Positions 14,081-23,220 of a DNA stretch of 64,000 nucleotides are shown one piece after another. Origin of the DNA: JAUIAI01 sp041396585 (lineage in GTDB: Bacteria > Pseudomonadota > Gammaproteobacteria > Burkholderiales > Burkholderiaceae_E). The stretch covers positions 1 through 64,000 of the forward strand of contig JAWKYG010000019.1 of assembly GCA_041396585.1 (NCBI GenBank), given 5' to 3'. The translations under genes were made by a program, and so were the position numbers. Within the stretch, counting starts at the first letter, position 1. Every line of letters starts with the position of its first letter. The notes beneath the pieces were generated by a model, which was not told the DNA's origin, searched no databases, and saw only the letters and a program-made list of their open reading frames with translations.

Positions 14081-17005
14081 ATGACCACCTATGTCCTGCG
14101 CCAGACCCGCGTCACGCTCGAAGGCAAGGTGAGCGGCGTTTCCATGCCGTTCATGCTCGCCGCGGGCGAGCAGCCGCTGATCTCGGTCTCGATGGTTCCC
14201 GATAGCGCCCATGCCGCGGCGCTGCTCAATGCGGCCGGGGTCGCCAATCCGTTTGGCGAGATCACCTGCTCGGTGCGGATCAAGGCCACGGCTTTCGGCC
14301 TGCCGTTGTTCACACAGCGCTTCCATGCGCTGGTGGGCAAGACCGTGCGCATTGCCGGCAGCCTCTGCGATGCCACCGTGCCCACGACGGGTCAGACGGT
14401 CAGCGCCATCTATCCGCTGGGGCTGCTGGTTGCCGCGGCGCCGCTCGAGGTCTATGACATCGACGGCTGGCCCGTGGCGGTGCGCGACTATGACGTGTTT
14501 GCCTTTTCGCACATCCGCAGCCTGCTGGGCGATCCCGGCGTCGATGAAAGCCGAACCTTGTCGGTGACGGTTCCGTTTCCCTGGCGCCCTTCCGGGGCGG
14601 CTACGCCGTTCTTTCGGCTCTACCCCGAGCCACTGCTCGACGAAGTCGCCAGCCATGATCTGACGCTTGCCCCGGCCGTGGCCAACGGCCCCGACACGCT
14701 GACGATCACCGTCGAGACGGGTCTGGTTGCCGACGGCCACGGTGCCCTGATCGGCCAGATCGGTCTGAGCTACGACGAACCCGAACTGGCAGATTTCTGT
14801 CCGCCGGGCACGTGTACGCACGACGGCAAATGGTGCTCGTTCGAGGGCGATCTCCGGTACATGCGCGTGCCGCCGCAGGTGCCCTATGCGCAGCCGGGCG
14901 ACCTGGCGTTATCGCCCGGCGATGGCAGGGGCATCATCTCCGGAGTTGTCGCTGCGGTGAAACCGTTCCAGGTCTATGACCATATGGGGCTGTTCATCGA
15001 CAACGGGCGCACGATCCGTCACTGCACCGCGTCGGCCGATAGGGCCGAGGCCGAGGATCTCTTCACCCAGCAGTTCACGATCCGGTTCGCCGGCCTGATC
15101 GAGGTCGCCGAACACAAGGTGCCAGCGGGTGGTCTGCGCGACGACGTGTTGCGCTTTAGCTGGCCGGGCGCCATCACGCAGACGGTGGAGGAGGTCTACC
15201 GCACCGGGCGCAACACGCTCAATCCGCGCTGGACCTATGCCGCCCGCTATCCGGCCATCGCGCTGACCGATCCGCTGGATTCGAACAAGCCCTTCCGTGT
15301 TTACCAGGTCGCACCCGAGGCGCGGCGGGTACGGCTGTTCTTCATCGATCCCGAGCGGCATACGCCGGGCGATGTCGATGTCACCGAAGGCATCGTGCGC
15401 CTGCAGGATGCGCCGACGTTTCCGCCAGACCCGGCGCGTCCGGGCGATCCGCCCAGGCGCTGGGATGCGGTGCTCGTCAAGCCGCAGCCGCAGGTCGAGG
15501 CCGAGGTTCGGCCCAGCCTTCAGCGCGTGGTCGATGCAGCAAAGAAGATCGAGGCGCACTATCGTTTCTTCGCCTATTCGCGCGGCGAGATCGGCGTGCT
15601 GCCGGAGTTCAATGCGCCACCCGCGGGTGACCCGGTCTGGGCCGGGTTGCCGGCGGGCGCCGACTGGTGCGCGGGCACGATCGGCGCGATGTGCTCCAGC
15701 TTTGTCTGGACGGCGGTGCAGCATGCCAACGACAGGCGCCCGGTGGGCAGTCTCCCGATCGTTCTGGAAGACCGGCGCGAGCCCGAGGATGCCAACACGG
15801 GCCGCGTGTATGGCGCGTTCGACGGGCTCTACCGCTATGAAGAGGATGAGCGTGCGGGCGCCGCGAAGGGTCTGGTCAAGTATCTCGCCGCGAAGATCAA
15901 GGCCACGTTCGACGATTCCATACCGGGCGTGGTCTATGCCGCGACGCCCGGGCTGGCGGGCCTGCGCGACACCACCGCGGCGAACGTCGCGAACCAGACC
16001 GCCAACGCCTTCGCCTTCGACAGCCCCCATGACCTGGGTGAGACCTGGCGCAGTCCGGGCAGGGGCGAAACCATCGGCCCGCAGCAGACGGCCGATTTCT
16101 GGGACATCAAGCCCATCGACGGCGCGGTGCGCCATCCCGGGGGCGGGCTGGGCGTTTATGGCCAGGTGATTGCGCTGCAGCTGTCGGCGCCGCGCTGGCA
16201 GACCGTGCCGCTGTTTCGCAAACGCGACGACGATCCCGGCCGCGGCCAGGCGCGCTTCATCGTGCTGCTCGATGGCGCAGTGGTGGCGGGCGCGACGGTG
16301 CGCATCGATTTCGGCTGCTTCAGCTGCGTGAGCACTGCCAACCGCGAGCTGGCGGCCACGCTGCAGCTCGAAGCCGGGCGGCATTTCGGCGAGGCCTTCA
16401 TGATCGTCAAGAATCCGGCGACCGGCAACGACGAGACTTTTCGCACGACCGCACCCGCCGAGTTCATGGTCACCGCGGGAAGCAGTGTCGACGTGGTGCT
16501 TCGGCTACAGCCGCCTGATGACCTCTGGCGTGTGATCGACGTGGTGATCGACGCAGACATCCACGACCGCTCGTTCTGGGGCGGTGACAGCGATGCCAGG
16601 CACATCGTCCTGACGCCATCGTTCGAGTTGCGCCAGGATCTCTCCGATCCGCCCGGGGCCGGCAAGGAGGAGCGCAACACCGTACTGAGCGCCGAACACT
16701 ACTGGCGGACCGAGCCCGCGGTGGGCAGCGGCGTGCACATCGGACTGTCGCTGACGGCCAAGTTCGATCCGGCGGACCGCTCGGTGACATGCCATTGCCG
16801 TACCGCGCTGTACGACACCAGCGACGGTGGCATCTTCGGGCTGCTCACCAGCCATGAGGTCGATCAGATCGATGAGCAGGAGGTTCGCGTTGCGGCGGAT
16901 CAGACGAGGGTGGTGCTGAACGGCGCGGCATTTGCGAGCGACGAGACCGTGCCCGAACGGGCGACGGTCACGGTGAAGATCACCAACCGGCGGCGGCCGT
17001 CGTGA
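14081..17005 (+). CDS. large protein with permuted papain-like (YiiX/NlpC-P60 type) catalytic domain
   Basis: A 974-residue protein with no family I can name over its full length. The middle resembles circularly permuted NlpC/P60 hydrolases. QPGDLALSPGDG is followed by YDHMGLFIDNG with a candidate catalytic His at residue 301. Much later GAMCSSFVWTAV carries a candidate nucleophile Cys at residue 538; His before Cys is the permuted order. N- and C-terminal parts (about 1-260 and 690-974) look beta-rich. No signal peptide is seen. An AAGGAAG ribosome binding site precedes the ATG, 66 bases after the phosphodiesterase frame, so the two are probably co-transcribed. Confidence 0.6.
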   Translation: MTTYVLRQTRVTLEGKVSGVSMPFMLAAGEQPLISVSMVPDSAHAAALLNAAGVANPFGEITCSVRIKATAFGLPLFTQRFHALVGKTVRIAGSLCDATVPTTGQTVSAIYPLGLLVAAAPLEVYDIDGWPVAVRDYDVFAFSHIRSLLGDPGVDESRTLSVTVPFPWRPSGAATPFFRLYPEPLLDEVASHDLTLAPAVANGPDTLTITVETGLVADGHGALIGQIGLSYDEPELADFCPPGTCTHDGKWCSFEGDLRYMRVPPQVPYAQPGDLALSPGDGRGIISGVVAAVKPFQVYDHMGLFIDNGRTIRHCTASADRAEAEDLFTQQFTIRFAGLIEVAEHKVPAGGLRDDVLRFSWPGAITQTVEEVYRTGRNTLNPRWTYAARYPAIALTDPLDSNKPFRVYQVAPEARRVRLFFIDPERHTPGDVDVTEGIVRLQDAPTFPPDPARPGDPPRRWDAVLVKPQPQVEAEVRPSLQRVVDAAKKIEAHYRFFAYSRGEIGVLPEFNAPPAGDPVWAGLPAGADWCAGTIGAMCSSFVWTAVQHANDRRPVGSLPIVLEDRREPEDANTGRVYGAFDGLYRYEEDERAGAAKGLVKYLAAKIKATFDDSIPGVVYAATPGLAGLRDTTAANVANQTANAFAFDSPHDLGETWRSPGRGETIGPQQTADFWDIKPIDGAVRHPGGGLGVYGQVIALQLSAPRWQTVPLFRKRDDDPGRGQARFIVLLDGAVVAGATVRIDFGCFSCVSTANRELAATLQLEAGRHFGEAFMIVKNPATGNDETFRTTAPAEFMVTAGSSVDVVLRLQPPDDLWRVIDVVIDADIHDRSFWGGDSDARHIVLTPSFELRQDLSDPPGAGKEERNTVLSAEHYWRTEPAVGSGVHIGLSLTAKFDPADRSVTCHCRTALYDTSDGGIFGLLTSHEVDQIDEQEVRVAADQTRVVLNGAAFASDETVPERATVTVKITNRRRPS

Positions 17006-17383
17006 GGATGGTGCTTGGCAAAGCTTGGACCGTGAGTGTCACGGCAGACCTGCTTTGTCGAGCCGGCTTGAATTCGAAATCACGCCTGCAAGTTTTCAGT
17101 GTGTTCGGTTGCTCGCCGGCACGAGAGGCAAGCGCGTCAGAGACAAGAGTGACTTTCTACTGGGAAGGCGAAACGCAGCATTGCTGCTACGCCTGCGAGA
17201 AGACGAAGTTTGCGTCACCTGACGATGCTTCTGTCATCAATCTGTTCGCGTGGTAGCCCTTTGCTCACTGCGTTCCGCATAGAATCGACGCCTCGCGCTG
17301 ACCCCATCAGTTCGCCAGCGCACGGTGGCGCAATCATCCGTGCACTACCGACAACCATTTGACGAAAGCACAGCGACCTACAT
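17006..17383. other. intergenic region, no gene supported
   Basis: 378 bases between convergent genes. Two short open frames exist on the plus strand (up to 84 codons), but neither has a ribosome binding site or recognisable motifs. I see no T-tract terminator. Confidence 0.4.
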
Positions 17384-19762
17384 TCACCCGCTGGTGGTCC
17401 AGCGCCAATTCCGGATCTCGGGCATGTCCCGCCCGTGTTCCCGGATGTACTGTTTGTGCTCGCCGAGTTTGGTCATGAGTCGTGCCTTCAAGGCGGCGCC
17501 TGCAGCGCCAGTATCCGGCAGCCGGTCGATGGCGTTCATCACCAGGTGGAAGCGGTCCAGTTCATTCAGCACGGTCATATCGAATGGCGTGGTGATCGTG
17601 CCCTCTTCCTTGTAGCCGTGCACATGAATGTTGTCGTGGTTCGCGCGCCGGTATGTCAGTTGATGGATGAGCGACGGGTAGCCGTGAAACGCGAAGATGA
17701 CAGGCTTGTCCCGCGTAAAGAGTTTGTCGAATGCCTTATCGCTCAGGCCGTGCGGGTGATCATCCGCGGGCTGAAGCTTCATCAGATCGACGACGTTGAT
17801 GACCCGGGTGCGGATCGCGGGCAGTTCCTCGCGCAGGATCGACGCCGCGGCCAGTGTCTCCAGGGTGGGTACATCACCGCAGCAGGCCAGGATGAGATCC
17901 GGGGATTCATCCGAACTCTCTTCGCCTTTCTCATTGCCGGCCCAGTCCCAGGTGCCGATGCCCTTGGCGCAGTGCGCCACCGCAGCGTCCATCGTGAGCC
18001 ACTGCGGCGCAGGATGCTTGCCGGCGACCACCACGTTGACATAGTGGCGACTGCGCAGGCAATGGTCCATCACCGACAGCAGGCAGTTGGCATCCGGCGG
18101 CAGATACACCCGCACGATCTCCGCCTTCTTGTTCACGACGTGGTCGATGAAGCCGGGGTCCTGATGCGTGAAACCGTTGTGATCCTGGCGCCAGACGTGT
18201 GAGGCCAGGAGATAGTTCAGCGATGCGATCCTGGGCCGCCAGGGCAGTTGCGCGCTGACCTTCAGCCACTTGGCGTGCTGGTTGAACATGGAATCCACAA
18301 TGTGGACAAAGGCCTCGTAGCAGTTGAATACGCCGTGTCGGCCGGTGACCAGGTAGCCCTCCAACCAGCCCTGGCACTGATGCTCGCTGAGAATCTCCAT
18401 CACCCGGCCAGACGGCGCGAGCCATTGATCGCCTGGGGCGGTGGCAGCAAGCCACTGGCGGTTGGTCGTCTCGAACAGCGCGGCCAGGCCGTTGGATACC
18501 GTTTCATCCGGTCCGAATACTCGGAAGTTACGGGCGGCCTGGTTGGCGTTGGCGACATCGCGCAGGAACGGTCCGAGCACGCGTGTGTCGCCCACGCCGG
18601 GCGCGCCCGGTGCCGGCACTTGCGCAGCGTATTCGCGGTAGTCGGGAAGATGCAGGTCGCGAAGCAGCAGTCCACCATTGGCATGCGGATTGGCGCCCAT
18701 GCGTCGGTGCCCGCGTGGCGCCAGCGCGGCCAGGGTGGGGCGCAGGCGGCCGCCTGCGTCGAACAGCTCGTCGGGCCGGTAGCTAAGCAGCCAGTCTTCC
18801 AGCAACTGCAGGTGACCGGCGTGATCGGCCGGGTGCAATGGCACCTGGTGCGAGCGGACGTTGCCCTCGATGGGGTGGCCGTCCACCTGGCTGGGGCCGG
18901 TCCAGCCCTTGGGGGAGTTGAGCACGATCATCGGCCAGCGCGGGCGTTCGGTGGGCCCGCCCTGTCGTGCCTGGCGCTGAACAGCCTGAATCGTGTGCAC
19001 CGCCTGATCCAGCGCCGCGGCCATGAGCGCATGCATTGAGGCGGGTTCGTGCCCTTCGACAAAGATCGGCGCCCAGCCGCAGCCGCACAGAAACTGCTCG
19101 AGTTCCTGGTGGGAAATTCTTGCCAGCACCGTCGGGTTGGCGATCTTGTACCCGTTCAGATGCAGGATCGGCAGTACGGCGCCGTCGGTGACGGGATCGA
19201 GAAATTTGTTGGAGTGCCATGCGGCGGCCAACGGCCCGGTTTCGGCCTCGCCGTCACCCACCACGCAGGCGACGATCAGATCGGGGTTGTCGAAGGCCGC
19301 GCCGAAAGCGTGGCTCAACGAATAGCCCAGTTCACCGCCTTCGTGGATGGATCCAGGGCACTCGGGCGAGGCATGGCTGGGAATGCCGCCCGGAAACGAA
19401 AACTGCCTGAACAGCCTTTTCAATCCGGCTTCATCGAGGCTGATGTCGGGGTAGACCTCGCTGTAGGTTCCTTCAAGATAGACGTTGCTCACCACGGCAG
19501 GGCCGCCGTGTCCGGGGCCTGAAACATAGATCATGTTCAGATCGCCGGCCGTGATCACCCGGTTCAGATGTGCGTAGATGAAGTTCTGCCCCGGCGTGGT
19601 GCCCCAATGCCCGAGCAGCATCGGCTTGATATCGGACAGGGCCAGTGGGCGCCTGAGCAGAGGGTTATCCCAGAGGAAGATCTGCCCGACCGACAAGTAG
19701 TTCGCGGCCCGCCAATAGGCGTCCAGATCCCGGAGAGCGGCATTGTCGTGCTCGGCATTCAT
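17384..19762 (-). CDS. xfp: xylulose-5-phosphate/fructose-6-phosphate phosphoketolase
   Basis: A 792-residue TPP enzyme, full length for phosphoketolase. It splits xylulose 5-phosphate (and often fructose 6-phosphate) with phosphate to acetyl phosphate plus glyceraldehyde 3-phosphate or erythrose 4-phosphate. Signatures are GHWGTTPGQNFIYAHLNR, the SGPGHGGPA loop, EGGELGYSLSHAFGAAFDNP and the TPP-binding VVGDGEAETGPLAAAWHSNK. HQDPGFIDH and FHGYPSLIHQLTYRR lie in the C-terminal half. It stands alone, with no acetate kinase in view. With beta-oxidation nearby it could feed acetyl units, though this is only inferred. Confidence 0.92.
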   Translation of the reverse strand: MNAEHDNAALRDLDAYWRAANYLSVGQIFLWDNPLLRRPLALSDIKPMLLGHWGTTPGQNFIYAHLNRVITAGDLNMIYVSGPGHGGPAVVSNVYLEGTYSEVYPDISLDEAGLKRLFRQFSFPGGIPSHASPECPGSIHEGGELGYSLSHAFGAAFDNPDLIVACVVGDGEAETGPLAAAWHSNKFLDPVTDGAVLPILHLNGYKIANPTVLARISHQELEQFLCGCGWAPIFVEGHEPASMHALMAAALDQAVHTIQAVQRQARQGGPTERPRWPMIVLNSPKGWTGPSQVDGHPIEGNVRSHQVPLHPADHAGHLQLLEDWLLSYRPDELFDAGGRLRPTLAALAPRGHRRMGANPHANGGLLLRDLHLPDYREYAAQVPAPGAPGVGDTRVLGPFLRDVANANQAARNFRVFGPDETVSNGLAALFETTNRQWLAATAPGDQWLAPSGRVMEILSEHQCQGWLEGYLVTGRHGVFNCYEAFVHIVDSMFNQHAKWLKVSAQLPWRPRIASLNYLLASHVWRQDHNGFTHQDPGFIDHVVNKKAEIVRVYLPPDANCLLSVMDHCLRSRHYVNVVVAGKHPAPQWLTMDAAVAHCAKGIGTWDWAGNEKGEESSDESPDLILACCGDVPTLETLAAASILREELPAIRTRVINVVDLMKLQPADDHPHGLSDKAFDKLFTRDKPVIFAFHGYPSLIHQLTYRRANHDNIHVHGYKEEGTITTPFDMTVLNELDRFHLVMNAIDRLPDTGAAGAALKARLMTKLGEHKQYIREHGRDMPEIRNWRWTTSG

Positions 19763-19990
19763 GCAGGCAATGCTAGCGCTTCGATCGGGTCTGTGCCTTT
19801 GCGCTGGCGCAAGTCATTGCCCATACCGGAGGCGACAAACAGAGGCGTGGCAGACACCCTCCAGGCCTCGGCGAATGGAAATCTGGCACGCGATCAGCAA
19901 GGGCGTGCGCCGAGTTCCGGATGCTCAGGCCCTGCCCGCCGCGACCATGCAGCACGGTGATCTCACGGCCTATGCTGCCCTGGATGACAA

Positions 19991-20260
19991 CTAGAACGCG
20001 CTGGAGGGCAGGGTGTAGGAATATTGCCGGGAGGAGCCACGCGAGTACACGTCGCTGGCAACTTTCCGAATGCTGTCGATGGAGGCATCGAATGCGGCCA
20101 GGATGCTGTCCGGATCAGCAGACACTTCCGGGTGAAGCTTCTGCAAGGTGGCAACGTTCAGATAGAACGTCAATTCGACAGCCTGCGCATAACCCCAGAA
20201 TTGAACCTGATGCGTGTCCGGATTGTATGAGCGTGTGGGGTTCGGAAATTGAAGACTCAT
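19991..20260 (-). CDS. DUF1488 family protein
   Basis: An 89-residue protein matching DUF1488 (small cytoplasmic proteins of unknown role). It opens MSLQFPNPTRSYN, contains VQFWGYAQAVELTFYL, and ends YSYTLPSSAF. The start at 20260 is preferred over an upstream extension because GAAGAA lies at ribosome-binding distance and homologues begin here. Confidence 0.65.
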   Translation of the reverse strand: MSLQFPNPTRSYNPDTHQVQFWGYAQAVELTFYLNVATLQKLHPEVSADPDSILAAFDASIDSIRKVASDVYSRGSSRQYSYTLPSSAF

Positions 20261-20818
20261 GAGTTCGTGCTTCTTCAGCAGGGGGTGCAGCATTGGCGCA
20301 TGCCGCGCGTTGGCGCAGATTCTTCGCAGAAGCCGGTTGGGTTGAGCGTCCATCCATTCACCGGCGGATGTGTGAACGTGGTTTCCCGTAAAACTGCGGT
20401 CCTCACGGAGATGACTCGTCGATCGCGCAGAAGTCGAACGTGTTGCGCGATGCAATGAAACAGCAAAGTCGATGTTGAGCGAACCGGGCGTGGCAGTCTG
20501 TCCGCTACCGTACGGACCGAGTGCGCTGGCGTACGCAGGGGCGTCGAGGTCCGGACGCAGCACCGCAGACTTTCCAGCTGAGTGCCATTCCGAACTATGA
20601 AAATGGGATGATCATTTCGACGAACCCGTGATCGAGTGATTCGGGAGCAGTCTCCAACCGTTTCCCGACAAGCCCCCATTGCGGTCCGTAGCCGGGTTGC
20701 AAAAACGGCTGCAGAGGCGTCAATATGCATCGCCGGCGGGTTGTGCTCGATTCGTGTCACAGGCCTTCGGTCCCGCGCGGCTGGATCGGCCGCAGGCAGG
20801 CTTCCTGGGAGTCAGGCG
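20261..20818. other. 558-base intergenic region
   Basis: The region between the divergent DUF1488 gene and the secreted-protein gene has no convincing ORF on either strand and no clear promoter hexamers. It may hold the regulatory region of the 20819-23082 operon. Confidence 0.3.
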
Positions 20819-21916
20819 ATGAAACGGTGGACCGCGGCGGTGCTCGCGCTACTGATGATCGCGGTATGCAACCCGTCGGTGGCGCAGACTGCGCCGCGCG
20901 GCAATGGGGTGCATGTGCAGCGTGTCGCGCTCATGGACAACAACGGCTTCGAGCGCCCGATGCCGGCATCGTACGTGCTGATTCCCGTGGGTTGGCGCAG
21001 TGAGGGGGGCGTGCGCTGGGGCCAGCAGTTCATGTGCACCAACGGCTACAACTTCGACTGGCGGGCCAGTTCGCCAGATGGCGCGTTCGGTTTCGCGGTG
21101 CTGCCGATGGCGCGCTGGGGCGCGAACAATTTCGGGGGGGCGGCCGGCGGAGACAACTGCCCGAGCGCCCCGTTCACGGATGCGCAGCAGTATCTGACGG
21201 CCGTCGTCACGCAGGTCTGGCCCGGTGCCCGTGTGCTCGAGTACCGGCAGCGCCTGGATATGATTCGCCCGCTGGCGCCGCTGTTTTCGCGCACGCCCAT
21301 GCCGCTGGGCGAGACGCGCACCTGGGTCGATGCGGGTGAGGTCTTGTTCGCATTCGATGACCGGGGCCGTGACATGCGTGGAACCGTTAGCGCGGCGGTG
21401 CTGTTCAGTTTCCTGCGCACCGATCTTGGCGGCGGCTCGCCCCCGATGGACGCGCTCACCGGATTCAGCTTTCCAGTGTTCGTTGCAACCGCACCGAATG
21501 GCCGGCTCGATTTCGGCTTTAGCGAGGCGGTGCGCCAGTCTTTCCGCGACAACCCCGACTGGACGCTGCGAATCAACGAGCACAACGTGAAGATCGGCAA
21601 GGGGCAACTCGAAGCGGCGCGCGAGCGCCAGCGCATCTTTCGCGAAACCAACGACTACATCAGCGCGCTGCGCGCCGATACCCAGCGCATGCGCGACGAG
21701 AGCAATGCGCGCAACAATCGCGAGTTCGGCGAGTACATCAAGGGCGTCGAAACCTATAAAGACCCTGATGCTCCGGGCGGTCAGGTGGAGCTCTCGAACT
21801 ACTATGACAATGCCTGGCGGCTGAACGACGGCAGCTATGCGCTGTCGACCGATCCGAATTTCGAACCCTGGAGGGACCTCGGCATGGAAGGCCAACGACT
21901 GGAGGCGGTGCGATGA
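20819..21916 (+). CDS. secreted protein of unknown function
   Basis: A 365-residue protein with a clear Sec signal peptide (MKRWTAAVLALLMIAVC, cleavage near VAQ-TA), so it is periplasmic or secreted. The mature part has the recognisable stretch SYVLIPVGWRSEGGVRWG, then an all-protein central domain and a C-terminal helical, charged segment. I do not recognise the family. Its stop overlaps the next gene by ATGA, so the two are coupled and likely work together. The start is chosen by the signal peptide; the open frame runs further upstream. Confidence 0.65.
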   Translation: MKRWTAAVLALLMIAVCNPSVAQTAPRGNGVHVQRVALMDNNGFERPMPASYVLIPVGWRSEGGVRWGQQFMCTNGYNFDWRASSPDGAFGFAVLPMARWGANNFGGAAGGDNCPSAPFTDAQQYLTAVVTQVWPGARVLEYRQRLDMIRPLAPLFSRTPMPLGETRTWVDAGEVLFAFDDRGRDMRGTVSAAVLFSFLRTDLGGGSPPMDALTGFSFPVFVATAPNGRLDFGFSEAVRQSFRDNPDWTLRINEHNVKIGKGQLEAARERQRIFRETNDYISALRADTQRMRDESNARNNREFGEYIKGVETYKDPDAPGGQVELSNYYDNAWRLNDGSYALSTDPNFEPWRDLGMEGQRLEAVR

Positions 21917-23082
21917 GCGCGGCGGCATGGAAGCAACTCGCGCTGGTGACCGCGCTCGCAATCGGCACGACGCAGAGCGCGATGGCGCAGAACAGCTTCG
22001 GACGCCAAGGCGGTGTCGGAGCGGGCAGCGCGCCCCAGGGCGCATCTCCGCAGCAAGGCGGGTTTCAAGCGCCGAACGGATTCCCGCAACCCGGTGGCGG
22101 CCCGCAGGGCCAGGGCGGATTTCAGGCGGGGCCAGGTGCAAGCCCGCCGCAGCAGGGGGGCTATCCGCCGCCGCAGACAGGGGGCGCGGACCTCGATCGG
22201 CTGATGCAACAGGAGCGGCAGGATTTCGGCGTCCGGCCCACATCCCAACTCCATTCGGGCCCGATGCACGGCCCGACCCCGGCGAGCATTCCGGGCGGTC
22301 AGGTCGTCACGACCAAGGGCCTCGTCTCGCTGGCCCAGGGGCGGCAGGTTCCCTACATGCTGTTCGATGTTCTCGGCGGACCGGAGACGCTGCCCGGTGC
22401 GATGCCGGCGGTCTTTCTCGCACAGCCCGGATCCTTCGATGATCCGTTGCAGCAGCAATTCACGCAGATGCTCGCCCAGGGCACGCAGGGCCGCAAGGAC
22501 ACGACCTTGGTCTTCTACTGCCTCTCGAGCCACTGCTGGATGTCGTACAACGCGGCCTTGCGCGCGATCCACGCCGGCTACACCAATGTGTTGTGGTATC
22601 GGGGGGGCATCGAGGCCTGGAAGGCTGCCGGGCTCCCGACGCAGCCCGCGCAACAGTTCGGCTACGGTCAACCGCCTGGCGGCAATGGGCAGCAGCCTGG
22701 CTACGGGCGGCAACCGGGTTATGGTCAGCAACCGGGCTTTGGGCAGCAACCAGGATATGGTCAGCAACCGGGTTATGGGCAGCAACCGGGTTATGGTCAG
22801 CAACCGGGTTATGGGCAGCAACCGGGTTATGGTCAGCAACCGGGTTATGGGCAGCAACCGGGTTACGGGCAGCAACCGGGCTACGGGCAGCAACCGGGCT
22901 ACGGGCAGCAGCCGGGCTACGGGCAGCAGCCGGGCTATGGACAGCAACCGGGCTTTGGGCAGCAACCAGGCTTCGGACAGCAACCAGGCTTCGGACAGCA
23001 ACCAGGCTTCGGACAGCAACCGGGGTATGGGCAGCAGCCTGGCTATCAACAGCAATCGGGAGGGGGCACGCGAACACAGTGA
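21913..23082 (+). CDS. exported rhodanese-like CXXCW-type protein with long GYGQQP repeat tail
   Basis: A 389-residue protein in three parts: a signal peptide (ending SAMAQ) with a Gly/Gln/Pro-rich linker (about 27-95), a rhodanese-like domain (about 115-250), and a repeat tail. The domain has VFYCLSSHCWMSYNAAL, a Cys-containing loop like that of the CXXCW proteins linked to PQQ-dependent catabolism, and WYRGGIEAWKAAGLP. The tail is about 20 tandem copies of G(Y/F)GQQP. Such low-complexity Tyr/Gln/Gly tails can drive assembly or adhesion, which is speculation here. It overlaps the preceding secreted-protein gene by ATGA. Confidence 0.75.
   Translation: MSAAAWKQLALVTALAIGTTQSAMAQNSFGRQGGVGAGSAPQGASPQQGGFQAPNGFPQPGGGPQGQGGFQAGPGASPPQQGGYPPPQTGGADLDRLMQQERQDFGVRPTSQLHSGPMHGPTPASIPGGQVVTTKGLVSLAQGRQVPYMLFDVLGGPETLPGAMPAVFLAQPGSFDDPLQQQFTQMLAQGTQGRKDTTLVFYCLSSHCWMSYNAALRAIHAGYTNVLWYRGGIEAWKAAGLPTQPAQQFGYGQPPGGNGQQPGYGRQPGYGQQPGFGQQPGYGQQPGYGQQPGYGQQPGYGQQPGYGQQPGYGQQPGYGQQPGYGQQPGYGQQPGYGQQPGYGQQPGFGQQPGFGQQPGFGQQPGFGQQPGYGQQPGYQQQSGGGTRTQ
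22699..23058 (+). repeat. 18-bp coding tandem repeat, about 20 units
   Basis: Each unit encodes G(Y/F)GQQP. In the first half two variants (GGTTATGGTCAGCAACCG and the same with GGG) alternate, giving a 36-bp higher-order repeat. Further on, the units fall into homogeneous runs (TAC/GGG, then TTC/GGA). This pattern shows recent local duplication by slippage or unequal exchange. All units keep the frame. Confidence 0.9.
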
Positions 23083-23220
23083 TCGATGAGGCGACTCCGC
23101 CGATTCCGATCATGACGCGTTCGAGGGTCGGCGATCGCCAGCCACTGCGTTGACGGATCAAGCCGCGGATCGCGCAATCAGGGCGGCCGAGCGGTCATCC
23201 GACAGGCCGGGCCCGCCGAC

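Noticed and set aside
14909..16384. Long open frame on the minus strand (491 codons)
   Set aside because: It lies antisense to the 974-residue protein, shows Arg/Gly/Ala-rich shadow composition and no motifs. GC-rich DNA often leaves such frames open.
17002..17256. Small gene after the 974-residue protein
   Set aside because: No ribosome binding site, no motif, and a competing frame of similar length in the same place.
21835..23055. Minus-strand repeat protein (ARLLPV-type repeats)
   Set aside because: It is the antisense of the GYGQQP repeat and has no ribosome binding site or signal peptide.
22699..23058. CRISPR array
   Set aside because: The repeats are 18 bp, directly adjacent without spacers, and encode an in-frame hexapeptide.
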